From positions 982,003-1,046,002 of the forward strand of contig CP070671.1 of assembly GCA_020351875.1 (NCBI GenBank): 64,000 bases of DNA, in the 5' to 3' direction. Shown here piece by piece: positions 42,596-50,684 of this stretch (position 1 is its first letter; each line of letters begins with the position of its first letter). Below the pieces are notes generated by a model, which worked only from the letters and a program-made list of their open reading frames with translations, did no database searches and had not been told where the DNA came from. The translations under genes and the position numbers were made by a program. The stretch comes from Chromatiales bacterium. Its GTDB lineage: Bacteria > Pseudomonadota > Gammaproteobacteria > Steroidobacterales > GCA-2729495.

Positions 42596-43678
42596 TCAGA
42601 GTCCGACGAGCTGGTTACCCACCGTCAACGCTTCGTCGATAGTCGGGCCGTAACCGTCCGCCCCGACTTTGCGCCAGATTTCCGGGGCTTCGTCGAAGGC
42701 GGCTCCGCCAACCATGATCTTCACATCGCGACCGGTGCGGTCTCGCACGGCGCTGATGGTGTAGCGAATGCGCGGCAGTTGTGTGCTCATGGCCGCCGTC
42801 AGGATCAGCAGGTCTGCATCGAAAAACGTCAGCGTGGATGGCAGGTCCTGCATCGGCACATCGGCGCCGAGGAAAATCGTGCGCCAGCCCGCCAGCTGAA
42901 AGACATCGCTCACCGCGCGCAGGCCAATGTCGTGCACATTGCCGGCAACTGCTGCAGCGACCAGGGTCTTCCCGTTCGCGGCTTCAGGCGGCCCGGACTG
43001 CACCAATGCGGCCATCGCGCGCTGCGTGGAGAACGTCACCAGGTGCTCTTCCGCAATGGACATGTCGCCCAGATGCCAAAGGCGGCCCACCTCGCGCTGC
43101 GCGGGCATCAGCACCTTCATATAAATATCCATCGGCGTCATGTCATCACCCGCCGCACCCAGCACTTCGTTGACGGCGGCAGCGCCATTGCCCTCGAGCA
43201 CGCCCTGCAGGTAACGCAGCGCAAGCCGATCATGGGGCCGCTGCGGGTCGAGCTCAGAGTCTTCCAGCTCCGGGCGCGCCGATGACAGCGTATCGAGCGC
43301 CTGCTCGACATAGTCCACCGCCTCTTTGCCGGCCGAACCGGGCAAATTGTCGGCAAGCACATCTTTCAGTGCACTGAGGCTCACCGCGAGATCGTCTTCC
43401 TGCTGATTGCGGGCCAGAAAAGCCTTGCGCGACCACATCACCCGCGACGAAAACAGCAACGGTTCCCCGGTGCCGACCGCGGCAGCCAGTTCCAGGATGC
43501 GCTGGGTCATGTAGGTCTTCCAGGTCGCGAAGGCGTCGGGCTGATAACGCTGCTTCGCGTCGGGGACTTTTTCCAGCATCAGGTTGGTGGCAAAGCCGGC
43601 GTAGCCGGACGCGCCACGTTCGAGCAACTCGGCTGCGAAACGGTTGCCCTCAGTCGATTTGTCGCTCGCCTGTTCCAT
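42596..43678 (-). CDS. B12-binding protein with CarH-type light-sensing motif
   Basis: The 360-residue protein has three parts. Residues about 30-115 are a helical sensor-like domain (WKTYMTQRILELAAAV, MWSRKAFLARNQQ). Residues about 150-225 form the helical B12 cap with W201-x9-E211-H212 (WHLGDMSIAEEH), the Wx9EH motif of CarH photoreceptors. Residues 235-360 are the cobalamin domain, with the lower-ligand motif N247-x-H249-x2-G252 (Asn for the usual Asp or Glu), then DLLILTAAMS and VGGAAFDE. The MerR helix-turn-helix of CarH is absent. A B12-dependent photosensor or stress sensor acting on a partner is inferred. Confidence 0.85.
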   Translation of the reverse strand: MEQASDKSTEGNRFAAELLERGASGYAGFATNLMLEKVPDAKQRYQPDAFATWKTYMTQRILELAAAVGTGEPLLFSSRVMWSRKAFLARNQQEDDLAVSLSALKDVLADNLPGSAGKEAVDYVEQALDTLSSARPELEDSELDPQRPHDRLALRYLQGVLEGNGAAAVNEVLGAAGDDMTPMDIYMKVLMPAQREVGRLWHLGDMSIAEEHLVTFSTQRAMAALVQSGPPEAANGKTLVAAAVAGNVHDIGLRAVSDVFQLAGWRTIFLGADVPMQDLPSTLTFFDADLLILTAAMSTQLPRIRYTISAVRDRTGRDVKIMVGGAAFDEAPEIWRKVGADGYGPTIDEALTVGNQLVGL

Positions 43679-43878
43679 GTCGACCCCGCTAAGCTTTCCC
43701 GGATTCTAACCCAGCGCCCGAGGAAAACCCCTCCGGCGCACCTGCCCGACAGAAGGAAATTCGTTCACCCGGCGGCCGCAGATTCAGCCCCGTCGCCACG
43801 AACGGGCGGACCTGGGGCCGGCGTGGCAAAATGCGCCCCTTCGATTACCGATACCGCCAATTAATAAGGGTTAACTCG

Positions 43879-44670
43879 ATGCGTGATTTCTGGAAGGCGG
43901 CCGCCTGTGCGGCCCTGTTTCTGCTCGGCCACCCTGCCTGGGGGGCCCTCGATCCCGACCGGCCCACCGTGCTCGTCACCGGCGCGAACCGCGGCATCGG
44001 GCTGGAGTTCGTCCGCCAGTTCGCCGAGCGCGATTACAACGTGATCGCCACGGCGCGCAAACCGGAAGCCGCCGACGACCTGAACGCGCTGGCCGAAGCA
44101 CACGAACACGTCGTGGTCGAGCAGCTCGATGTCACCGATCATGCCCGCATCGAGGCCCTGGCTGCGGCCTATGCCGAACAGCCCATCGACATCCTGCTGA
44201 GCAACGCGGCTATCACGCCGCGATACAAGACCGCTTTTCAGCGGGTAAAAGGCATGGACTTCGACATGGCCCGGCAGAGTTTCGAGGTCAACGCGCTGGC
44301 GCCCCTGAAACTTGCACAGGCATTCATGCCCAACGTCGCAGCCTCGCAGCAGAAAAAGATCGTGATGATGTCCAGCAAGGCCGGCTCCTTCGCGGAAGGG
44401 CCCAAGATGCCGATGATGTACAGCTATCGCGGCAGCAAAGCTGCGCTGGACATGTATGCCTACACCCTGTCTTTCGAGACCGCGAAAAAGGGCATCACGA
44501 CCGTGTTGCTGTCACCGGGCACAGTCAACACCACGCCGGGCATGAAGATGCCCAATGCGATTGAGCCGGAAGAGTCCGTGCGCAAGATGCTTGCGGTGAT
44601 CGACGGACTGACCCTGGAGAACAACGGCCAGTTCCTGAACTACGAAGACGGGCGCGTCGTCGGCTGGTGA
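43879..44670 (+). CDS. Exported short-chain dehydrogenase/reductase, paralogue
   Basis: About 263 residues from ATG 43879 (TAAGGG upstream; an earlier in-frame ATG at 43831 adds unlikely sequence). It begins with a signal peptide (AACAALFLLGHPAWGA). Cofactor motif TGANRGIG is at residues 34-41, and the catalytic pair is Tyr183/Lys187 in YRGSK. The NNAG motif is altered to LSNAAI. It shares RPTVLVTGANRGIGLEFVRQ-type sequence and QQKK near residue 157 with the SDR at 30181. Substrate unknown. The DUF4332 gene faces it 29 bp away. Confidence 0.88.
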   Translation: MRDFWKAAACAALFLLGHPAWGALDPDRPTVLVTGANRGIGLEFVRQFAERDYNVIATARKPEAADDLNALAEAHEHVVVEQLDVTDHARIEALAAAYAEQPIDILLSNAAITPRYKTAFQRVKGMDFDMARQSFEVNALAPLKLAQAFMPNVAASQQKKIVMMSSKAGSFAEGPKMPMMYSYRGSKAALDMYAYTLSFETAKKGITTVLLSPGTVNTTPGMKMPNAIEPEESVRKMLAVIDGLTLENNGQFLNYEDGRVVGW

Positions 44671-44699
44671 CCCGGCGACCGCCACGTCCCAGCCGGATG

Positions 44700-45104
44700 T
44701 CAGTGATTGACGACCCTGGGCAGGCTCTTCGCCTGCGTCACCCAATCGCTGACCTGCGACTCTGATGGCAGCGCGCGAACCAGCTTTTTCTCCTCATTGA
44801 TCTCGGTCAGTTTCGCGGCCAGGTTCTCCGCGTTGCGCTGGCCGAGTTCCGGCACCGAGTCCACGCCGGCACATTCCAGCAGTTCCGCGTACTCGCCGCC
44901 AACACCCTTGATGCGCATCAGGTCGGCTGCATTCACGAACTTCAGCACCTGCGCCTCTGACACGCCGGCTTTCCCGGCAATATCTGCGCGGCCTTCCTTG
45001 CTCGCCCCTGCCTCCAGCAGATTGTCACAGGTCTTGATGCCCGCGGCGGCGAACTTCTCACTGAGCGCGGGCCCGATCCCCTCGATGGTGTCTAGCTTGG
45101 ACAT
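44700..45104 (-). CDS. DUF4332 helix-hairpin-helix-like protein
   Basis: The 134-residue protein contains two helix-hairpin-helix-like elements: IEGIGPALSEKFAAAGI (residues about 7-24) and MRIKGVGGEYAELLECAGV (about residues 62-81), each followed by a Leu-rich helix. This is the DUF4332 pattern. HhH units often contact DNA, but the family's role is unknown. It has no signal peptide and lies 36 bp after the dodecin stop on the same strand, so they may share a transcript. Confidence 0.85.
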   Translation of the reverse strand: MSKLDTIEGIGPALSEKFAAAGIKTCDNLLEAGASKEGRADIAGKAGVSEAQVLKFVNAADLMRIKGVGGEYAELLECAGVDSVPELGQRNAENLAAKLTEINEEKKLVRALPSESQVSDWVTQAKSLPRVVNH

Positions 45105-45140
45105 TGGCTGGTCTCCTCTGGCTAATTGCTCTTGTCTATC

Positions 45141-45344
45141 TCAGTCCTTGAGGACAAAGGTCACTTTCATACGGACCCGGTACTCCTTGATCTTGCCGTT
45201 GTCGATCACGAGTTCCTGGTCCTGGATCCATGCGCCTGTCACGTTGTCCAGCGTCTTGGTCGCGCGGGCAATGCCCGCCTTCATGGCGGCCTTGAAGCCG
45301 TCGGGCGAGCCCGCCACGATCTCAGTGGTTCTTGCAACAGACAT
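45141..45344 (-). CDS. Dodecin (flavin-binding)
   Basis: The 67-residue protein starts at ATG 45344 with AGGGGAG upstream. A longer frame to 45404 is spurious. It matches dodecin: TTEIVAGSPDGFKAAMKAGI, the GAWIQDQELVIDNGKI strand carrying the flavin-stacking Trp, and EYRVRMKVTFVL at the end. Dodecins assemble into hollow 12-mers that store or buffer riboflavin or FMN. Its divergent neighbour is the beta-CASP gene, 107 bp away. Confidence 0.92.
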   Translation of the reverse strand: MSVARTTEIVAGSPDGFKAAMKAGIARATKTLDNVTGAWIQDQELVIDNGKIKEYRVRMKVTFVLKD

Positions 45345-45451
45345 TGATAATCTCCCCTTTAGGATCGCTATTATTGTTGGCGGAACGAACTCTAGCAGAA
45401 CCATAACGGCCCGCGAGCACTCGGGCCTGAGAAAATATAGGTTTTAATATC

Positions 45452-46861
45452 ATGTACTTGGAGCTATTCGGGGCGGCCGGCGAGGTCACCGGCTCCTGCC
45501 ACATCCTGCACGTGGGGGGCCGACGCATCCTGCTTGACTGCGGGATGATCCAGGGTGGGCGCAAGGCCGAGGCACGGAATCGCGACCCGTTCCCGTTTGA
45601 AGCAGCGAAGATTGACGCCGTGGTGCTCAGCCACGCCCACATCGACCACTCGGGCCGCCTGCCGCTACTGGTGAAACGCGGCTACACGGGCCCCATCTAC
45701 GCGCATCCCGCCACACGCGACTTCGGCTGGATCATGCTGAAAGACTCGGCGAGCCTGGGCGAGCGCGATGCCGAGAACGAAAACCGCAAGCGGGCGCGTA
45801 AAGGCCTCAAGCCCGTCGAACCGCTATACAAGGAGGCGGACGCGGAGCAGACCTGCATGCAGATGCAGGCGGTGCCGTATGGCCGACCCCAGCAGGTGGC
45901 GCCCGGCGTGGAGATTACCTTTCGCGATGCCGGGCACATCCTGGGGTCGTGCCTCGTCGAGGTGGCGCTCGAGGAAAACGGCGTCAAGCGCAAGCTGGTG
46001 TTCACCGGTGACCTGGGCCAGTACGGGACACCGATCCTGAACGACCCCGAATCGATCGCAGAGGCCGATCTCGTGATGATGGAAAGCACATACGGCGACC
46101 GCCAGCACCGCGACCGCGCACAGACCATCGCTGAACTCGCCGAGATCATTGCCGAGGCCGACCACCATCGGGGCAATGTCCTGATCCCGGCGTTCGCGGT
46201 CGGCCGCAGCCAGGAACTGCTGTACCAGTTCGGCAAACACTACGACGAATGGCAGCTGGGCCGCTGGCGCATATTCCTGGACAGCCCGATGGCCATCGAG
46301 GCGACGGACGTCTACCGCCGCTACCCGCAGCTCTACGACGAGGAAGCCACGCGCCTGCACAATCAGAGCCAGGAAGCGCGGCTGCTGCCGAATCTCGCCA
46401 TGTCGCGCAGCGCCGACGAGTCGCGCCGCATCAACAAGATGAAGAGCGGCGCCATCGTGATTGCTGGCAGCGGCATGTGCACGGGCGGGCGGATCCTGCA
46501 CCACTTCAAGCACAATCTGTGGCGACCTGAAAGCCAGGTCATCATCGTTGGCTACCAGGCCCGCGGGTCCCTGGGTCGACGACTGGTCGACGGGCACGAC
46601 TACGTGCGCATCCATCACGAAACCATCAAGGTGCGCGCAAAAATCCACACGGTGGGCGGTCTGTCGGCGCACGGCGACCAGGACGACATGATCCGCTGGT
46701 ACGAAGGCTTTGAAAACCGGCCGCCTGTTTGCCTCGTGCACGGTGAACCGGACGCGGCCGAAGCTTTCAGTGAGCGCCTGAATCGTGCCGACGCCGCGTG
46801 GGTGCAGCTGTCACGGCCAGGACTGAGAATCGACTTGGCGAATCTTGAAAGCGCGCCCTGA
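45452..46861 (+). CDS. Beta-CASP MBL-fold ribonuclease
   Basis: The 469-residue protein has the MBL zinc signature SHAHIDHSG (about residue 53) and GHILGSCLVEV later, plus beta-CASP elements: MESTYGDRQH, a region around PAFAVGRSQELLYQ, SGMCTGGRI and the terminal motif GGLSAHGDQDD. This is the family of RNA-processing exo/endonucleases related to CPSF73 and RNase J. Its bacterial orthologues are poorly characterised. No ribosome site is obvious before ATG 45452. A HerA-like ATPase gene follows 60 bp later. Confidence 0.92.
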   Translation: MYLELFGAAGEVTGSCHILHVGGRRILLDCGMIQGGRKAEARNRDPFPFEAAKIDAVVLSHAHIDHSGRLPLLVKRGYTGPIYAHPATRDFGWIMLKDSASLGERDAENENRKRARKGLKPVEPLYKEADAEQTCMQMQAVPYGRPQQVAPGVEITFRDAGHILGSCLVEVALEENGVKRKLVFTGDLGQYGTPILNDPESIAEADLVMMESTYGDRQHRDRAQTIAELAEIIAEADHHRGNVLIPAFAVGRSQELLYQFGKHYDEWQLGRWRIFLDSPMAIEATDVYRRYPQLYDEEATRLHNQSQEARLLPNLAMSRSADESRRINKMKSGAIVIAGSGMCTGGRILHHFKHNLWRPESQVIIVGYQARGSLGRRLVDGHDYVRIHHETIKVRAKIHTVGGLSAHGDQDDMIRWYEGFENRPPVCLVHGEPDAAEAFSERLNRADAAWVQLSRPGLRIDLANLESAP

Positions 46862-46921
46862 AGTTAGGAAGTCGGCGGACTCCAAATGCAACGCAACTAT
46901 TGATCTCGGTGGAAACGTAAA

Positions 46922-49333
46922 ATGCAAGACTACGAAAAACTTGGCGCGTTTTATCTCGGCCGGCGGGTCGATGCCGACTCCGGCGAGACGACGGCCGAGA
47001 CCGTACTCTACGACTCGAAGGATCTGACCACTCACGCGGCGATCATCGGCATGACCGGCAGCGGCAAGACCGGCCTGGGGGTGGCGATGATCGAGGAAGC
47101 TGCCCTGGATCACGTGCCGGTGATCGCCATCGACCCGAAAGGCGACATGGGCAACCTGTTGCTGACCTTCCCCCAGCTCAGGCCCAGGGACTTCGAACCC
47201 TGGGTCGACCCCCGCGCTGCGGCGGAACACGGCAAGGCGCCGGCAGAATACGCGGCCACGCTGGCCAAGCTCTGGAAAGACGGCCTCGCGTCGTGGGACC
47301 AGACACCCGCGCGCATCAAGGCGCTGCGCCAGGCGGCCGACTTCTCGATCTATACCCCCGGCAGCGCGATGGGCACGCCGATCTCGGTGCTGCGGGAGTT
47401 CAGTGCACCACCGCCCGAACTGCGCGACGACCGTGACCTGGTTCGGGAACGGGTACAAAGCGCAGCCACGGGCCTGCTGACCCTGCTGGACATCGAGGCC
47501 GACCCGATCACGAGCCCGGAACACATCCTGCTGTCCACGGTGCTCGATCGCGCGTGGCAGGAAGGCCGCAGCCTGGACCTGCCGGCCCTGATCGGCGCGA
47601 TCCAGCAGCCCGGCTTCGACCGGGTCGGGGTCATGGACCTCGACAGCTTCTTCCCGCCGAAAGACCGATTCGCGCTGGCGATGCGGTTGAACAACCTGCT
47701 CGCTGCGCCGGGCTTCGAGGCCTGGCTGGAAGGCCCGCCGCTGGATATCGACGGGTTGCTATATACCGACAGCGGCAAGCCGCGCGTGTCGGTCATGTCC
47801 ATCGCGCATCTGAGCGATGCCGAACGCATGTTCTTCGTCACCATGCTGCTCGCGGAGGTCATTGCGTGGATGCGCCGGCAACCCGGCAGCGGCTCGCTAC
47901 GCGCGATCCTGTACATGGACGAACTGTTCGGCTACCTGCCGCCGGTGGCGAAACCGCCTTCGAAAACGCTGTTCCTGACGTTGCTGAAACAGGCGCGCGC
48001 CTTCGGCCTGGGGCTGGTGCTGTCCACGCAAAACCCGGTGGACCTCGACTACAAGGCCCTGTCGAATCCCGGCACCTGGTGCATCGGCCGGCTGCAGACG
48101 GAGCGCGACAAGGCGCGGGTCCGCGAGGGGCTGGCCGGCGCCGCGGGCAGCGACCACCTGCCGCTGGACCAGCTGGACGAAGTGCTGTCGGGTCTCGGCA
48201 AACGCCGCTTCCTGCTGCATAACGTGCACGAACGCGAACCGGTGCTGATGGAAACGCGCTGGGTCATGTCCTACCTGGCCGGGCCACTGACCCGCGACCA
48301 GCTGCAACGCCTGCGCGGACCCGAAGCGCAGACCGCCGCCGCGGCTGCCGCCACGGTTGCTACACCTGCACCGGCGCAGACTGCCCGGCAACGCCCGGTC
48401 CTGGACCCGTCGTTGAAACAGTTCTTCGCCGACCCGGCGGAACACCCGGACCACGGCGAACAACTCGTGTACTACCCGCGCGTGCTGGGTGCCTGGGAGG
48501 CCGGCTACCAGAACGCGAGGCTGAACGTGCACGAGCAACGCGACGGCGTGCTGATCGCCGAAGTCGACGACGCGACGGACGACATCGACTGGGACCTGGC
48601 GGAATCGTCGGAACTCCAGGTCAGCGGGCTGGACAGCCGCCCGGACCCGGATGCTGCCTTCGCAAAACTCAGCGGCGCGCTGGGCGATGCCAAGGCCCAC
48701 CGCAGCTGGGAGAAAGACCTGAAGCGCTGGGTGCGGGCCAACCAGCCGCTGATGCTGTACAAGAGCCCCGCCCTGAAAGTCAGCTCCGAGACGGGTGAAA
48801 GCGAGCGCGATTTCCGGATTCGGCTGCAACAGCTGGGCAACGAGCAGCGCGACCTGAAGGTCGCGAAACTGCGCGAACGTTACGAAAAGAAGGTGGCCAC
48901 ACTGGAAGACCGTTTGCAGCGGGCCCGACAGGCGCTGGAACGCCAGGCCGAGCAGTCGAAGGCGCAGAAACTGGATGCGGCGCTGTCTTTCGGCACCGCG
49001 ATTCTCGGTGCGGTGCTCGGTCGCAAGCGGATTTCCACTACGTCCGCATCGCGCGTCGGCACTGCCGTGCGCAAGGCCGGACGCATCGGCAGCGAAGCCG
49101 GTGACGTGAAACGTGCGGAGCAAACCGTGGCCCGCGTGCAGGATCGGCTCGCCGAACTGGAAGCCGATTTCGAAGACGACGTCGCGGCGCTGGAGGACGC
49201 CTACGACGCACAAACCGAGCACCTGAGGGAACAGCGCGTCAACCCCCGCGCGACGGACACCCACGTTCGCGCCTTTGGCCTGCTGTGGGTGCCGTATATC
49301 GAAGACACTGACGGGCGGCTGCGGGCTGCGTGA
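46922..49333 (+). CDS. HerA/FtsK-like ATPase of unknown function
   Basis: The 803-residue protein has Walker A GMTGSGKT at residues 43-50, DPKGDMGNL just after, and a Walker B-like strand (RAILYMDELFGYLP, about residue 325) followed by ARAFGLGLVLSTQNP, the sensor-type pattern of HerA and FtsK. A second part (residues about 480-800) contains a coiled coil (LRERYEKKVATLEDRLQRAR) and a Gly/Ala-rich helical tail. A motor on DNA or a protein-secretion substrate is inferred. The gene begins 60 bp after the beta-CASP nuclease gene. Confidence 0.85.
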   Translation: MQDYEKLGAFYLGRRVDADSGETTAETVLYDSKDLTTHAAIIGMTGSGKTGLGVAMIEEAALDHVPVIAIDPKGDMGNLLLTFPQLRPRDFEPWVDPRAAAEHGKAPAEYAATLAKLWKDGLASWDQTPARIKALRQAADFSIYTPGSAMGTPISVLREFSAPPPELRDDRDLVRERVQSAATGLLTLLDIEADPITSPEHILLSTVLDRAWQEGRSLDLPALIGAIQQPGFDRVGVMDLDSFFPPKDRFALAMRLNNLLAAPGFEAWLEGPPLDIDGLLYTDSGKPRVSVMSIAHLSDAERMFFVTMLLAEVIAWMRRQPGSGSLRAILYMDELFGYLPPVAKPPSKTLFLTLLKQARAFGLGLVLSTQNPVDLDYKALSNPGTWCIGRLQTERDKARVREGLAGAAGSDHLPLDQLDEVLSGLGKRRFLLHNVHEREPVLMETRWVMSYLAGPLTRDQLQRLRGPEAQTAAAAAATVATPAPAQTARQRPVLDPSLKQFFADPAEHPDHGEQLVYYPRVLGAWEAGYQNARLNVHEQRDGVLIAEVDDATDDIDWDLAESSELQVSGLDSRPDPDAAFAKLSGALGDAKAHRSWEKDLKRWVRANQPLMLYKSPALKVSSETGESERDFRIRLQQLGNEQRDLKVAKLRERYEKKVATLEDRLQRARQALERQAEQSKAQKLDAALSFGTAILGAVLGRKRISTTSASRVGTAVRKAGRIGSEAGDVKRAEQTVARVQDRLAELEADFEDDVAALEDAYDAQTEHLREQRVNPRATDTHVRAFGLLWVPYIEDTDGRLRAA

Positions 49334-49417
49334 CGCCGGCCCTCCCGCGCAGGGTTCTTCCCGCGAATTCCACCCGCGTCACGGTCCCGGTGGCGGCGGC
49401 CCGCTAGGCTGAGCTTC

Positions 49418-50209
49418 ATGGCCAGAGGCAACGCAATACGGGTCCTGCGGCAGGCGACCCTCGCGATCATCGCGGCGGCTCTGCTGGGCGGCACGTGGCT
49501 CACCCGCACCCGCGCCACCAGCTGGGAGGAAACCCTGTGGGTCACGGTCTATCCCGTCGTCGCGGGAGACGATGAAGCCACGGCCCGCTACGTGGACCGG
49601 CTGACCAGCGAGAGTTTTGCACCGCTGGCGGACTTCGTCGCGCGCGAGGCCGGGCGTTACGGCATCGACCTGGAGCGGCCGCTGCGTGTTGACCTGGGCG
49701 AGCCCACCAGCATGCCGCCGCTGCCGCCGGAAGCCGCAACCCCCCTGAGGGTCATGGCCTGGAGTCTCAAGCTGCGCTGGTGGACCTGGCGCGCGCTGAA
49801 GGATCAGCCGGGACCCGACCCGGACATACGCCTGTTCGCCGTGTACCACGACCCGGTGGACGGCGTGGCCCTGCCGCACTCCCTCGGGATGAAGGAAAGT
49901 CGCATCGGCATCGTGCACCTGTTCGCCAGCCGGCGCATGCGCGGCAGCAACCAGGTCATCATGGTGCACGAACTGCTGCACACGCTGGGAGCCACCGACA
50001 AGTACGACCCGGCGAACAACCTGCCGGTATTTCCGGCAGGTTATGCGGAAGCGGAACGGGAGCCGCGGTACCCGCAGCGGTATGCGGAGGTCATGGGGGG
50101 AAGAATTCCGCTCGCGCCGGATACGGCGGAGATTCCGGCCAGCCTGAAGAAGACGCGGGTGGGGCCGGCGACCGCTGCCGAACTGCGCTGGACTGACGTC
50201 GAGGGGTAG
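49418..50209 (+). CDS. Zincin-type metalloprotease-like protein
   Basis: The 263-residue protein starts at ATG 49418. It has a signal-anchor helix (LAIIAAALLGGTW) and a zinc motif HELLHTLGATDKYD, with His184, Glu185 and His188 of HExxH and a downstream acidic residue. The preceding helices resemble extracellular or periplasmic metallopeptidases. No propeptide is obvious. Substrate and target are unknown. It is separated from the HerA-like gene by 84 bp. Confidence 0.75.
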   Translation: MARGNAIRVLRQATLAIIAAALLGGTWLTRTRATSWEETLWVTVYPVVAGDDEATARYVDRLTSESFAPLADFVAREAGRYGIDLERPLRVDLGEPTSMPPLPPEAATPLRVMAWSLKLRWWTWRALKDQPGPDPDIRLFAVYHDPVDGVALPHSLGMKESRIGIVHLFASRRMRGSNQVIMVHELLHTLGATDKYDPANNLPVFPAGYAEAEREPRYPQRYAEVMGGRIPLAPDTAEIPASLKKTRVGPATAAELRWTDVEG

Positions 50210-50246
50210 CGGGAACAGCAGAGATCGGCTGGTGGTGGGGCCGCTC

Positions 50247-50302
50247 CCGGCGAATGTTCTCCTTCGGTCGGAAAAACTCCCTCAGGAGAAAATCGCCTGC
50301 GC
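50247..50302 (+). repeat. Dispersed repeat, copy B
   Basis: Reverse complement of the copy at 38824-38879. It lies in noncoding DNA 38 bp after the metalloprotease stop, which suggests that the copy within the GHR gene arose by insertion or shared ancestry rather than by selection for the peptide. Confidence 0.7.
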
Positions 50303-50392
50303 GGCTCTCACTAACCGTGGTTGTTCCCCTGCGAGGCGCCACGCACCACGATCTGCGATCTGCACTCTTCGGTCTGCGGTCTGCGGTCTTCG

Positions 50393-50475
50393 GTGGGAGC
50401 GGCTTTAGCCGCGATAAACCAAACCAGTGGTATGGCGGCATCGCAACCGCGATCGCGGCTAACGCCACTCCCACC
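50393..50475. repeat. REP-like palindrome, copy 3
   Basis: Left arm GGGAGCGGCTTTAGCCGC, right arm ending GCCACTCCCAC with one C for A change (AACGCC). Same core as copies 1 and 2 and likewise between convergent genes. Confidence 0.85.
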
Positions 50476-50544
50476 GGGCCGGTGGATGAACGCCGCGGTG
50501 TTTCGCTGGCGCGATCAGGGATCAGGGGCGATGGGAAAAAAGAA

Positions 50545-50562
50545 GGCCCGCTTGCGCGGGCC
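50545..50562 (-). terminator. Intrinsic terminator for the flavoprotein gene
   Basis: GGCCCGC and GCGGGCC form a 7-bp stem with loop TTGC. On the minus strand it is followed by TTCTTTTTT, giving a typical Rho-independent terminator about 120 bp after the stop of the NDH-like gene. Confidence 0.7.
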
Positions 50563-50684
50563 AGTGTTTGCGGGAGTGGATTGTTGGCTGTCTTCTTATT
50601 GAGTGGAGTCTGTGGGGAGACTGCGGACCTAGAGTAGGCCCGCAGCGGGCTCATGGCGTGATCCTGCCCGGACCGGTTTTCGGG

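Larger units (their letters stand above)
50210..50684. other. 475-bp intergenic region of repeats
   Basis: The gap between the metalloprotease and the convergent flavoprotein gene holds copy B of the dispersed repeat (50247-50302), REP-like palindrome copy 3 (50393-50475) and a terminator (50545-50562). Open frames here are created by the repeats (for example the 127-codon frame from 50254) and I do not regard them as genes. Confidence 0.75.

Noticed and set aside
47897..49264. 455-codon minus-strand frame opposite the HerA-like gene
   Set aside because: Antisense shadow with no family pattern. The plus-strand frame carries Walker A and a coherent domain order.
50254..50637. 127-codon frame starting MFSFGRKNSLRR
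   Set aside because: Composed of the dispersed repeat and REP-like palindrome sequence; no independent protein pattern.
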